Source: Scedosporium boydii (taxonomy: Eukaryota; Ascomycota; Sordariomycetes; Microascales; Microascaceae). Taken from it: DNA of 64,000 nucleotides. Positions 47,513 to 58,701 of the stretch are shown here, one piece after another (position 1 is the stretch's first letter; every line of letters begins with the position of its first letter). A model generated the notes under the pieces. It was not told the origin of the DNA and searched no databases. It worked only from the letters and a program-made list of their open reading frames with translations. The position numbers and the translations under genes are program-made. The DNA lies in contig NJFT01000166.1 of the NCBI GenBank assembly GCA_002221725.1, positions 1 through 64,000 of the forward strand, in the 5' to 3' direction.

Positions 47513-49050
47513 ATGGAAGAACTTGAACTGAGCCCTATTTCCACGGAACACAGAGAGGATACCCCCGAGGATGCTGCCGAGCCGTCTCTGCCGCCTACCG
47601 ACGGCGGGAGAGATGCGTGGCTGGTCCTGGCTGCGTGCTGCATCCTGGAGGCTCTTGTCTGGGGTAATTCTACCCATTGCTTTCACTCTGATTACAGACT
47701 GACATCATATGCCACCCACTAGGGTTTCCTTTCGCATATGGCGTATTCCAGGAGTATTATTCTCGTCAAGAGCAGTTCTCTGGGAACAAACATCAGCTTG
47801 CCGCTATCGGAACAACTGCGACGGTTCGTTCAGAAAAAAAAAAAAGAGAGACCAATAATATGAAAAGGCGGTGTGGGTAACCTGAGAAGACACCAGTGCT
47901 GACCCATGTTGCGTACTAGGGCACCATGTACGTAACTGCTCCGATTGTCTACAGCATCCTAAAACGATATCCCCAATATCGAAAGACAATCAGTGTAACG
48001 GGCTTCATTGTTGTGGTGGCAAGCCTGATTGGTGCGTCGTTTGCAAACTCCTTCTCAGCTCTTCTGGCGACGCAGGGTGTATTGTACGCGCTTGGCGGGT
48101 CGCTGCATTACTTTCCGGCCTACATTTACCTCGACGAGTGGTTCGTGAAACGGAGAGGTTTCGCGTATGGCGTGTTTATTGCCGGCGGTGGTGCGGCGGG
48201 TATCGTGGTCCCGTTGTTGATGGAGTGGATTCTTCACACTTGGGGCTTCCGTACCGCCTTACGCGTCTGGGCTGTCGTCTGCATCGTCATTACCACGCCG
48301 GCTCTCTTCTTCCTGAAGACCTACCCACCAAGAAACGACCAGGATCGAGCGCCACAGCACAGGTTCGACGTGAGATTCCTCAAAAGCCCCGCCTTCTGGA
48401 TCCTGTCACTCGGCAACGTGATCCAGAGCCTTGGATATTTTATGCCGTTACTCTATTTGCCATGTGAGTATTCCATCGTTCTACTAGGACCCCGCCCATC
48501 GCTACGCGGAGACCTCCATCTGATCAGATCTGTGTTAGCCTATGCTGTGGCACAGGGATGGTCCCCTCTTACGGGCACGATTGCTATATCGCTCTGCAAC
48601 GGTGCAAACGTGATCGGCGCCACCTTCGTTGGCTGGCTCACTGATCGCTACCACGTCACGATCGCCCTCAACTTCTGCACCTTAGGCACCATAGTTGCCG
48701 TCTTCATTTTCTGGAGTTTCGCCACATATCAGCCAGTGCTCTACATCTTCGCCCTCACCTACGGTCTGTTCGCCGGCGGGTTTCCGGCGACATGGTCGGG
48801 TTGCTGTCATCCCGTTCGCCGCAGGTATCCCGTTGAAACGGGCATGATCATTGCGCTCTTCACCGCTGGAAAGGGAATTGGGTCTGTCATATCCGGCCCT
48901 CTTAGTGGTGCCTTAGTGGCTTCTGACAGCTGGAGGAATCGGGTCGGATATGCATACGGCAGTGGCTATGGTTACTTGATTATCTTTTCCGGTATCACCG
49001 CTTCATTCGCTGGAATTGGTTGGATTGGAAAAAGAGTAGGTCTGGTTTAG
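47513..49050 (+). CDS. MFS transporter, monocarboxylate-permease (MCT/MCH) type
   Basis: Four exons (47513-47663, 47723-47823, 47920-48463, 48539-49050) join in phase to give 435 residues. An acidic cytosolic N-terminus ends in DAWLVLAACCILEALVWG, the first membrane segment; GFPFAYGVFQEYYS follows across the first intron, a hallmark of fungal MCT homologues. About 12 membrane segments are visible, with LGGSLHYFPAYIYLDEWFVKRRGFAYG in the first half and FTAGKGIGSVISGPLSG late. Fungal members include riboflavin carriers (Mch5) and others of unknown substrate. The third intron is 75 bp, a multiple of three without a stop, so its retention would insert 25 residues. The substrate is unknown. Confidence 0.87.
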
Positions 49051-49883
49051 TCTCATGAATTCCGCTGCGAGTGTTTGAACCCCGAGGGGTCCATAGCCTG
49101 TATCAATCAAGACGGACCACAACAGCGATATAATAGATTGCTGTCCGCCCAATTGAAGCTATTCTCAAGGATAGTCGGGTCGGTTTGATGGCCCTACCCA
49201 GTCTAAATGGAGTCTCGGACCAGGCTCTTAAGACATCTATTCGACATTGACCTCCAGAATGTTATCCGACTCGGGAAGTGCCCCTCCTATTCCCTCCGCT
49301 GTTTCTTTCAAAGCCAGGACCATTTTAGAAAACTTCCAACGGTCACTCCTGGTCCTGGTGGTCTGTCATGCTGTTTCTGTGATGAGGCTCCAAAAGCAAC
49401 ATCGACACGCCACTCCTCGAGACGTCGATATAGAAACCCAGTTTAGCCTTAGCATATCTGACGAGTTTATTTTGCACCTATTTCAACCTGGCTTTAATCG
49501 ATGAGACATGAAAACCAAACCGCAGGCGGTTTCTCCACGTGACTCCGAGTGTCCTCGGTGAGCCCAACAACATCGCCGCCATCACGTGATATGGGAATTA
49601 TTTTTACCAGTTTCAAGGGTCTCGCCTCCGAGAACTCCCTCGGTCTCTACCCCTGTCAAATTGGTCAGAGGAAAGCGGTTATTTCGCGCGTGGCAGAACA
49701 GAGTAGCTTTCGTTACATCTGACCATCGGAATCGACATTACGCCTGATTTACCACGTCGATGATAAAGAAACTACCACTGCGAATAATGGAAGCCTGAGC
49801 TCTGTCTCCGAAATCCAACCAACCTTGTTCATCAACGCCGAGGTCATAGCACAACAGAATGAACGGAACCGAAATATAACACC
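49051..49883. other. Intergenic, no supported gene
   Basis: 3' flank of the transporter and promoter of the HNH gene; no repeat or RNA gene recognised. Confidence 0.45.
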
Positions 49884-51200
49884 ATGTCTCGCAATCAGTG
49901 GAGAGTCGGCCCTGCTGGAGGAGCACCTCATCACCGCCATCAATCCTCTCTCGAAGATGTTTTGGATTTCCCACCGCTTCCCCCGCTGTCACCCGATCAG
50001 CGAGACGCTGCGCAACGGAAGTTTCACTCCATCATTGGTCACTTTGAAAGTCTCAATCCTGATCAGTGGCTGCATCGTCGATATAATTGGCCAGTCCTTC
50101 TGCGGCTGACGTACGAGCACTCGCGGTCCGAAGAGTCGCAAGAGCACTTTCTGCGAGCCTTTTTCCGTTCCATCTCTCTTTCTCTGGATGGGGAGGATGT
50201 CGATTTCAGTAGGGCTGGTACGGAGGAGACCATGCAGCCTCTGATTGTCAGGTTCGGGGATTACTTGGTCGATAACTTCTTTACGCCAAGTAAGTGTTGA
50301 CTCACCTCGTCATCTCGCCCCTCTCTTATGCTAATGCTCCAACGAAAGTGAAAGCAAGCTCCCGTGCAACCCCCCAGCCTACGCCCGAATGCCATTCATC
50401 TGTTCTCATGCTGCAGGGGGCAGACCACGAGTACCCAGGGACCCCAAATCGGCTTTCTGCTCTCCGGGGTACGTGCCTCGTGCGTGACCGTCACCGCTGC
50501 GTAGTATCTTGTGCATTCGATATCAACGAGGCTGTCACGCGCCGAAGACAGCATGGTCCGGATGCTCGTGATGACGATGGGAATCTGATTACACGTCCAC
50601 TCGCCCACCTTGAGGTCGCTCACATTCTTCCGCATTCTTTAATGAAAGCAAGTACTACGCCAGAAGCTGTAAGTGCCTGATTGGAAAGAGATTATAATAA
50701 CGCGAATAGTACTAACGTGTTTTTCTATCTAGGAGAATGCTAGAAAGGCAGCACTTTCAATTCTTAACATGTTCGATATCGGCGTCTCTCACCTCATTAG
50801 CGGCACCGACATTGATCGGCCGATGAATGCTCTATCCTTAACTATTGAGAACCATGCCGATTTCGGAGATTTTAAAATCTTCTTCACACCAGTTCCGGAT
50901 CGAGAACCACACACATACAGGATTGAGACCGTCTATGATCCTGATATGCTCGAAGGAATTCCTGTTACTCGCACCCTCTATCTCACAGAGGACCGCACCA
51001 TCGATCCCCCATCGCCACGACTGTTAGCTATCCATCGCGCAATCGCCCACATCCTACATCTCTCCGGCGCGGGCGAATATATCGACAAACTATTTCGGGA
51101 CCTTGAGAGGCAAACTGTTCGGGAGGATGGGTCTACAGAGTTAGCTCGCCTCGTGACTTTGGGCCTGGGTGGGTGGCTGGATGGAAGAGTCAATGCTTAA
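49884..51200 (+). CDS. HNH-nuclease-domain protein (fungal HNH_2 type)
   Basis: Three exons (49884-50289, 50349-50668, 50733-51200) give 397 residues. An N-terminal helical part (DQRDAAQRKFHSIIGHFES) is followed by the domain core: RGTCLVRDRHRCVVSC (~180), then LEVAHILPHSLM (~225) and, after the second intron, a helix beginning ENARKAALSILNMF. That order matches the fungal HNH_2 family (PF13391): a Cys strand, then an A-H-I-[LV]-P motif with the metal/catalytic His, then E-N near a conserved helix. Fungi carry many such genes, function mostly unknown. Nuclease activity is not certain because the third HNH His is not obvious. No signal peptide is seen. Confidence 0.82.
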
Positions 51201-51560
51201 TGGTTGTTTCGATGATACTTCGTACATATGACGGGCCTTGGCTGGTAGGGGACCGACCATTCGGCGTTACCCCGGAGTAGGCGTGTTGGGTGATCGAAAG
51301 GCAACAGGCCAGTGGTTCGAATATATGGCATTACAGCCCCGAAATATGCATTTATACATCCCCTAGGGAGACCCGAAGTCCAGTAACGACCCCGAAAGAA
51401 TTATAATATTAATAAACTTCTTTAATGTTAAACCATTGCCAGGTCTCAACGATCCGGGCACAATTCTCCTCGCCTCGCTCCAGCAGCACATTCCTCAGCG
51501 TAGAGTTGGAGCGGGCGTCGTTTTATTCTGGCTATTTACTTCTTACACCCCACAAAATCT
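51201..51560. other. Short intergenic region between convergent genes
   Basis: 360 bp of 3' flanks; nothing else recognised. Confidence 0.4.
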
Positions 51561-52919
51561 CTATCCATGGCTGACGTAATCCGGGATGTGTTGATTCACT
51601 CTTGGATGTGGTACGCTGGACAACTCGACTGGCGTGGCAATCGGCTCCGTCCCCGAAACTTCCACCCGGGGGACGCTGCTCTTCTGGCCAGACAGCTTGG
51701 CGGCGGCATCTTGGGGAGAATCGGAATTTGGAGTCTGCGAGCCGCCGCTTACAGTCGGCAGTGCGTGAGCCCCCGTCGCAATCTGGGAGCTGGCCGTCTG
51801 GGGAGTAATATTCGGCTCAGCATTGTTCTGCGGGGCATAGTTCTGGTCTTGGGGGGCAACGACCATCTGCTGTGGGAAATATAGGGGACCAGCGCCGGTT
51901 GATAGATCGCTGATCTGAGATATGTGTTTCTGGCCCTGGGAGAATTGACTTGTCGACATTGTGCCAGTGCTGATATGAGGACCGTACACAGGCTGCGCAG
52001 CCATTGGATACATTTGCTGGCCGCCTCCCCATGTCGGATTGTGTGGTTGCTGGGGAACCTGGACTTGTCCGAGCATCTGAGGACCTTGCGCTAGGGAGAT
52101 TTGGGCGGCTGGTGGGCCTTGCATCGCAGGTCCCCCTACTGGTTCTGGCACACCAGTCGAAACATGCTTCCTCCGTCGCCACAAGAAGAATGCGGCTCCC
52201 GCAATGAGCATCGCACCGACCATTGCGGCGATTGTGACTCCGGCTACGGCCCCCTTGGAAAGGCCATTGTCCGGATCGGGGTTGGATGGGAGGCCCGTCG
52301 GTGTTGTGCTCGGTGTTGTGGTTACGGAGAGAGGATGGGTCTCGAGGTAAATTAGGTCGCTCTCTTGCCAGCGAATTTCAATTGGGCGAACCTCCCGCTT
52401 CGATGTGCTTGTCACTGATGCAGCCCAAAGGGAGGTGGGAGCACACTCGAAACCACTAGAATACGGAACAATTTTTATATCAGACGGGTGAAAACCAGCG
52501 TGAGCCAGAACAAAGCGGACAAAAAGAGTTTATGTGGTTCTATTTTTCTCTTTTGACGAAATGGAACTCACCTTGGGACGCAGAGTTTTGCTGTCGTTCC
52601 ATCCCCTGGCAGATAGTTTGTGTCGCGTTCCTATTTCATACCATGATATCCTCATGTCGTCCCAGGCATCGCACCCGATCGTGTAGCCGGCAGGGCAAAT
52701 TCCAGGCGAGTAGTAACCGAGAGGACCAGAGACGACAAGACTCCAGTCCGGCGGTACGCATGATGATCTGGCCCCCGAAAATGGGAAGGGATAGGAACAG
52801 CCAGCTGGAGCGGTAAAGACAGTGGTCAGAGGGTGGACGCCATAACTGGTCTGACCGAACCAGACTAAGCTATCTATGGTGTTTGTCACTGTTGGAAACG
52901 TAGTGGTCGGCAGAGACAT
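51561..52919 (-). CDS. Single-pass membrane protein with Cys-rich extracellular module; splice model unresolved
   Basis: The ATG at 52919 opens an extracellular part with TAPAGCSYPFPF, SSCVPPDWSLVVSG and YYSPGICPAGYTIGC. The last exon (52455-51561) continues GFECAP, then a Thr/Pro linker, one membrane helix (GAVAGVTIAAMVGAMLIAG) with a basic stop WRRRK, and a Pro/Gln/Ser-rich cytosolic tail of ~190 residues. Between them, 52572-52650 reads GTTAKLCVPS in the frame needed by the last exon, as in related fungal proteins, but this frame differs by one base from the exon before it. No canonical GT/GC donor and acceptor in phase were found. Either a short non-canonical intron or one extra base lies at about 52610-52680. 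A cell-surface sensor or adhesion-like role is a guess. Confidence 0.62.
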
Positions 52920-54106
52920 TTTCACTCGAGAGCTTGATTGCGAAGCAAGCTCGCAAAAAAGGTGCTCTGATGGGCTCACTCCAGAGGCGAGGAGCGGCTC
53001 CGTTATATCACTTCGCCACGCTGGCAGGATTGTGGGAGAGCATTCCTAGGACAGATCCCGGGGCATGCGGCGCCACAAATCGATAATTCCATCTCTCTGA
53101 TATGTTTATTTGTCTTGGCAGCTCTGTCAAGTCGGTTCGACCACTTGTTTGCCCGGAAATCATGCACCCATTGTCACATCCATGCACTTCAGCCCCAGCC
53201 TAGCCAATGCCAAGCCGTCCAGACTGGTCCCGATCCAACTGGCTCGCTCTAATGCCTGTCCATCTCAGAATCGTGCGCAGCTTAAAGATAGGAGATTCAA
53301 GGGCGCCTCGGCAGGTGAGGCGAAACGTGCAGGTATTTGATCGTGTGGGTACAAACTATCTTCTGTCATGTCCCGCTGTTCCCGACGAAGTGGTTGCCCT
53401 TAACGCCTCCCTCGTCGAGGCAGATTCAAGTATTCAACCTCGCTGTATCGACGGTGGAATCCTCTCCTTATATAACGCTCGCACTATCCGTACGATCAGC
53501 TTTATAGTTGGTGAGGAGACACCAACTTCAAAGTTTGTTGGATGGTAGCGTGAGCTAATCCCCCTGGGCATAGCGTCTCTGATCAAATATTCAATAAATC
53601 TCTTCACTAAAAGCTCTTATCCGCAGCACAATCATGTGTACCATTCGACAGTCGCATAAAACCCGGTCTAAGTCCATGTTGTCCCTTAACCTTGTCCTTT
53701 AGACATATTCCCTAATAATAATTTGTTTGAATCCTACTCTATGTATATTTTCTTCGGGGCGAGCCTTGATTCTGTTGGATGTCCCGCGAAGACAAGGGTA
53801 CCATATTATCCTAGTGTATAGAAACAGGGACGATAGGTGCTTCATTACAACAAGGAGAGACAATTGTCACGCTTTTCCATTCTCCAGAACTACCCTTTCA
53901 AACAACGATCTCAAATGCCCAACCCGCCTGCTCGTGCTTCATTCAAACGTCACCCTAGACATGTTTGAAAAGACTGATCAACAGGTGTGAAGGGAACGCC
54001 CTAGCAACGAAATAAAGCTTTCGACTGAAGATAGCTAACGGCAACAAAGATAGGTTGCGGAATTATAAGCATGAAGTTACCCTCTCCAGCCTTGAAATCA
54101 GGTAGC
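52920..54106. other. Intergenic, 1.2 kb, no supported gene
   Basis: The left end holds the promoter of the surface-protein gene. Short open frames around 53200-53550 and 53730-53990 lack any family or splice support. Confidence 0.4.
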
Positions 54107-55987
54107 TTACACAAACACAATCTCCCTTTTTTCATAATTTGATTTCCCGGCTTCCCAATCCTTGATAGCCTCCCCATCCATGACTCCGTACAAGTAGCAC
54201 TCCCCAATCAGTAGATAGTGCCCGTCGGTTTCTAAGGGGCGGATTACAAATGGCACATCTGCGCCGAGGAGAACCACACAAAGATCACCCTCCTTCATCA
54301 AGGCAGGGCCCAGTCCAAACAGACCCCCGCGGGTGATGAAGAAACGTCGGTGCATCGCACCATATTCCATCTTGGCGCCGAACACAACCGAGTCGCTATT
54401 ATTCAAGTGGTGGTCGAAATACCCACCCTTGGGATGGTTCAGAAGTTTCTCGCGGAAAAGGTCCGGCGTCGCTGTCATACAGAACCACCCAAATTCTCTG
54501 AGGATGCTTTCCCCAGGATAAGCTTCCGGGTGCGAAGGCGAATTGTAGGTGCACGCCAGCGTCGAAGCAACCGCTATCATCGTGTCATTTCCGTACCGGT
54601 TAGGCCGATCTGGTGCGGTAACGAAATTCCAAATTCCTTCGATCAGCTTTCCCAAGTAGGATTCGCCATTTTTGTCCTCGGCTGGCGTCATGACATGAGT
54701 TTGCTCGGCCACAGAGTCCACCATGATCCCTGCGACTGCGAGTTTTCCCTCTTGAACTGTTGCGCTATACGGCCTACCCTCCGAAACCCTCAGACTTGCA
54801 TCCCACGCTTCCCAGAATGCATGGGGTCCATCGGGGGCATTGATGTGCCATCTTGGGACCCAGCTGGGAACGCCAGAGCCGGGACTCAGTGTCTCAACGG
54901 TTGGCTGAACTTGGACAAGAAAATTCAGTGACTGTGTAAGCGCTAAACGTGTAGCAATTTTCTCGTTCAGCCGGGCGATATCGATGGTGTAGTCCGCTTG
55001 GATCATCGGCTTAGAGGTGCCCGGAACCTTGGCCTTTGGATGTCCGAGAAATGCATAGACATGATCGAGAGGGTTTGTTGCATCAAACAGCCTAGATGCC
55101 TCGAGCACAAGCACGAAATCGGGGCGGCCTTCAGTAGCGATCGCTTCGGCAAACGGCTTGAGGAATGAGCTGCGGAGCAACCACGAGTTGGTCTTGTCGT
55201 ACGTGCACCAGATGTTCCACAGGGCGTGATCCGGGCGACCTGATAGCAAGAGCCCAATGTCGTGACCCAAAAAGTATTTTAGATCCTTGTGTTGTATTCC
55301 TACACGTGTAAACTCGGCGATGTACTTGAACTCGATGGACGCGGAGCCCCAGAGCGCCGTCGCATGGGTTGCCAAGCCAACCTCTTGCAGAACCCACACA
55401 CGACTGAACCACGGCAGTTGGAAGAGCGTTTGGACACACTGCTTGCTTTCGTCGGTGAGTACAGAAGGTAGGACCGATCTCGTAGCAATTTGCCATCCTG
55501 GGGCCTGAAAACTCTCCCGGTCTGTCCCCGTGCCGATCATTCGGAGAACTCCTTCGATGGTGGTGAAGGCCTTGTCGGACTTGTCAGTATGCTCATCGCC
55601 GAGCCATACTATGACCTCATCTGCAGTATCATAGATGTCCCCCATCATGTCGACCTGGTATCCCTTTTCAACCACGTCCTGCTGGTTGATGCAAATGGCA
55701 TCAGCCCAGATAATGACGGCATCGTCAGGGTGCCGGATGCGACGGAGGGCGCCAAATAGGCTCCGAGTGATCCTGAGGCTAGAGCCTGAGCACGAGATGG
55801 GAACTGGATCAGAAGGATCGCCCCATACGTAGGATAGAGCTTTGAACGGAGGCATGGTCGTTGCCCCAAGCTCAGCTGTGAAAAGATCGCATGAGATTGC
55901 AGCCCCGCACGAGCTCGGGTGTAATTTCAAGAGGCGAAACCATCGGCCTCGAGGGAGGCTCGCATACGAGTAGTCAGTGAGTGCCAT
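54107..55987 (-). CDS. HET-domain (heterokaryon incompatibility) protein, HET-6-like
   Basis: A single exon gives 626 residues. The N-terminal HET domain (PF06985) is clear: FKALSYVWGDPSDPVPISC (~48-66), IIWADAICINQQDVVEK (~92-108), VDMMGDIYDTADEVIVWLGD (~111-130) and LPWFSRVWVLQEVGLA (~190-205). The C-terminal part has the usual DHVYAFLGHPK motif of the HET-6 subgroup (~305-316) and a final GLFGLGPALMKEGDLCVVLLGADVPFVIR, LIGECYLYGVMDGEA segment typical of these proteins. Such proteins act in allorecognition cell death. No partner gene (for example a NACHT or patatin protein) lies next to it. It differs from the HET gene at 11240, which has an N-terminal Cys-rich region, so they are not recent copies. 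Confidence 0.93.
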   Translation of the reverse strand: MALTDYSYASLPRGRWFRLLKLHPSSCGAAISCDLFTAELGATTMPPFKALSYVWGDPSDPVPISCSGSSLRITRSLFGALRRIRHPDDAVIIWADAICINQQDVVEKGYQVDMMGDIYDTADEVIVWLGDEHTDKSDKAFTTIEGVLRMIGTGTDRESFQAPGWQIATRSVLPSVLTDESKQCVQTLFQLPWFSRVWVLQEVGLATHATALWGSASIEFKYIAEFTRVGIQHKDLKYFLGHDIGLLLSGRPDHALWNIWCTYDKTNSWLLRSSFLKPFAEAIATEGRPDFVLVLEASRLFDATNPLDHVYAFLGHPKAKVPGTSKPMIQADYTIDIARLNEKIATRLALTQSLNFLVQVQPTVETLSPGSGVPSWVPRWHINAPDGPHAFWEAWDASLRVSEGRPYSATVQEGKLAVAGIMVDSVAEQTHVMTPAEDKNGESYLGKLIEGIWNFVTAPDRPNRYGNDTMIAVASTLACTYNSPSHPEAYPGESILREFGWFCMTATPDLFREKLLNHPKGGYFDHHLNNSDSVVFGAKMEYGAMHRRFFITRGGLFGLGPALMKEGDLCVVLLGADVPFVIRPLETDGHYLLIGECYLYGVMDGEAIKDWEAGKSNYEKREIVFV

Positions 55988-57497
55988 TGCTTAGATGATA
56001 AGAGTCAGGAGTTCTTGTTCTTGGGGAGGAGACACTAGTGACAACTGATCTTAAGGCGCATGAGAGGGGATATTGTCCTGTGCGGCATCAAAAATGAGGG
56101 GAAGAGGAACCACTCAGCCTGCACATCCCGACGGTCCTCTCGAGGAAACCACCTGCAGGCACAGCTGAACAGACTTGAATGTTCAATTAAATGAAGCTAT
56201 TACTGCGTATTAAATGTAACCATAATTATTGGCAGACATCGAAGCAAATTGTGAACGTTGTGAACAATTGTTAAAGGTCCTTTTAACTCTAAAAATAATA
56301 TTATATCTCAGTAACTAAAGTCCGAAATAAAAGTCGAAGATCATGAAATTTGCATCTTCCGTGACTCTTCAGGTTCTAGGGGGTGTGAACTATTCCTTGG
56401 CTCCCTCGCTTCGTTTCCTGTCCCATCTCGTGCGGAAAGCTGATGTCTTCACACGCTGCCCATGCCCTTAAGCCTCACGATTCGAATCTCTACCGCTCAT
56501 GGGATGCTATTTTCTTTGTGGCTGTCGCGTGCCTCTGTGGCTTGTAGCATGGACCTCTTTGGCCACTGATCTTCGCCGTCGCCTCGGTGAGGTTGCACCG
56601 GGCCCTCGTTGAGGCGATTGAAGACCAACTAAGAGAAGTCAGTCTGTCGTCGGCAGACCCCTCCCTTCTTCGTTGCTTAGGTCCCAACCCCTGGAAGGAG
56701 TGGTTAGGGCTGATTGAAATTGGAATCTGTCTTGGCTTTCAGAAGGATCGTGCTGGCATGGTGGCAGGGTAGGCCGAGACTACTGTAGTCAGCGTGGGCC
56801 GCTAACACCCAAAATCCTTAAAGCTAGCTATCAGCAATACTTATCCTTGATTCGTCGAAGAAATGGCCATTTGGTGGATGGGTATTCCTTCAGCGGAGGG
56901 TGCCATCCAGCCACACCAGGACCGACCCGCCAGGTGGCCTGGGTGAGATGGAAACCGTCTTCAATTGACACTAACCCCAGAAGGGCTTATACGCGTACAC
57001 TAAACCCAATACGGAAGTCCACGTTGAGATCGTCCCAAGATGTGGATCGTCGTGAAGCGAGAATTGTCAAGGAGTGTGCTTCGCCCAAAACCACCAAATA
57101 CGTGTACCCCAGGCCTTGAATTTCGGAAATGATGGAAGTAAAGGGGGAATTTGAACTTGGTCCACTATATATTGACTGTTATTGTTGGGATTTCCTTGTC
57201 AATGTCCTTGGGGCAAATGCGATATACGCGAAAGCCGCGTACGCACACAAGCATGCAGGACATCACTTATATATGCGTGATCCTCTCTCTGTCAAGAATG
57301 TGAACGCATACGATCAAGGAAAAAGACATTTCGAACTTCTTGATCAATTTTCCTAAAAGTCTTTCTTTCTCCGTCTTTTCTATTTTCTTCTCTTGTTCTT
57401 TTTTTTTTTTCTTTTTTCGTTCGACTCCAGAGCTCTCCGGCCATCCTGCGGAGGCTAGCCCGAGCCTCATTCAGCGTTCCTACTTCCAACCATTGCC
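55988..57497. other. Intergenic, 1.5 kb, between divergent genes
   Basis: An AT-rich patch at 56180-56340 may be a mutated repeat relic. A pyrimidine-rich tract at 57357-57418 lies just before the RTA1 gene and probably belongs to its core promoter. No gene is supported. Confidence 0.45.
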
Positions 57498-58449
57498 ATG
57501 ACCGTCGAGCTTAAGCCCATCAACGGAACAGATTTCTATCTGTGGAAATATCTTCCTTCCCTACCAGCGGCGATAGCATCGGCTTTGCTGTTCACATTCG
57601 TTACCATCCCACTTTGCTGGCGCATAAGGAAGGGACATGACCGCTCTCTCTTCTTCTGCATACCCTTCGCCATTGGGGGAGCCTGTACGTGCCCTGCCTT
57701 ATAGGACCAAATGATACTTCGACAAGTCCACGCTAACATACTTCCTTCGTTAAGTCCAGGTGATTGGATTCGGGACCCGGATAATCTCCCACTTCTACAC
57801 AAACGAAATCGCACCCAACGTCGTTCAGAGCATCTTCATCCTCCTTGCACCCGTCTTCTACGCTGCCTCGATATACACCGTTCTCGGACGCCTCATCCGA
57901 AGCATCCACGGCGACCGCTTCTCTATCGTCCGCCCAACAAGAATGACCAAGATATTTGTCCTCGGCGATTTCGTGGCCCTCAACGTCCAGGGGAACGCTG
58001 CCGGTTTGACCGCCAAGGACAACCTGCGAAAGATTGGTGAAGGCATCGTTATAGCGGGGCTGTTCATACAGATATTTCTGTTTGGATTCTTCATAATCGC
58101 CGCTGCGGTATTCCACAGGCGATTCAGGAGACACCTGTCCAAGACATCCGAGCCGAGCCCGGACGTCCCGTGGAGGCAGGGTTTGAGGCTGATCTATGCC
58201 TGTAGCGCCCTGATCATGTTTAGATCTGTTTTCCGTGTTGTCGAGTACATCATGGGCGTCGATGGCTACTTGCTCTCGAATGAATGGCCCATGTACGCCT
58301 TCGACACAATTCTAATGTGGATCGTCCAGGTCATCTTTCTCCTGTGGTTCCCAGATAAGTTTCACGTACCCCCGGTCGATGACGGCGAGGTCCTGCTCCT
58401 TGGCCGCATAAGGGAGAGATACAAGGGCTTTCTCTCGAGGAGCACATGA
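57498..58449 (+). CDS. RTA1-like seven-TM protein
   Basis: Two exons (57498-57684 and 57755-58449) give 293 residues. The acceptor is taag, which restores the family block FQVIGFGTR. Seven membrane segments are visible. RTA1-family (PF04479) motifs include QSIFILLAPVFYAASIYTVLGR, FVLGDFVALNVQGNAAGL, RSVFRVVEYIMGVDGYLLSNEW and the C-terminal FDTILMWIVQVIFLLWFP. Members in yeast confer resistance to 7-aminocholesterol or act as lipid-translocating exporters (Rsb1); in filamentous fungi most are uncharacterised. The protein is likely at the plasma membrane or ER. No regulatory site beyond the pyrimidine tract was recognised. Confidence 0.93.
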
Positions 58450-58701
58450 TACGAAGAGAGTGAGGTTTTGTCCTAAGGTTCTGGGAAACAGCCGTCCTCA
58501 TTTCTTATTATTCCTAGAGAGCCAATAATGTACCTATTTTTACAGTGCAGGTAGAATTCCTTAACATCTAACCTAAAGAGAGGATGGATACAAAAAGAAG
58601 AAAAGACACGGGGCAATCATGTCGAAAGGCGGATTCATCAAATCTAATAGAAAATTGACTAGTTGCGTTGATCCTCAACCAATACTCCCGTCTGCTCCGT
58701 C

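Noticed and set aside
56460..56520. Possible tRNA box B (gattcgaatc)
   Set aside because: No acceptor or anticodon stem can be drawn around it and no box A lies at a suitable distance.
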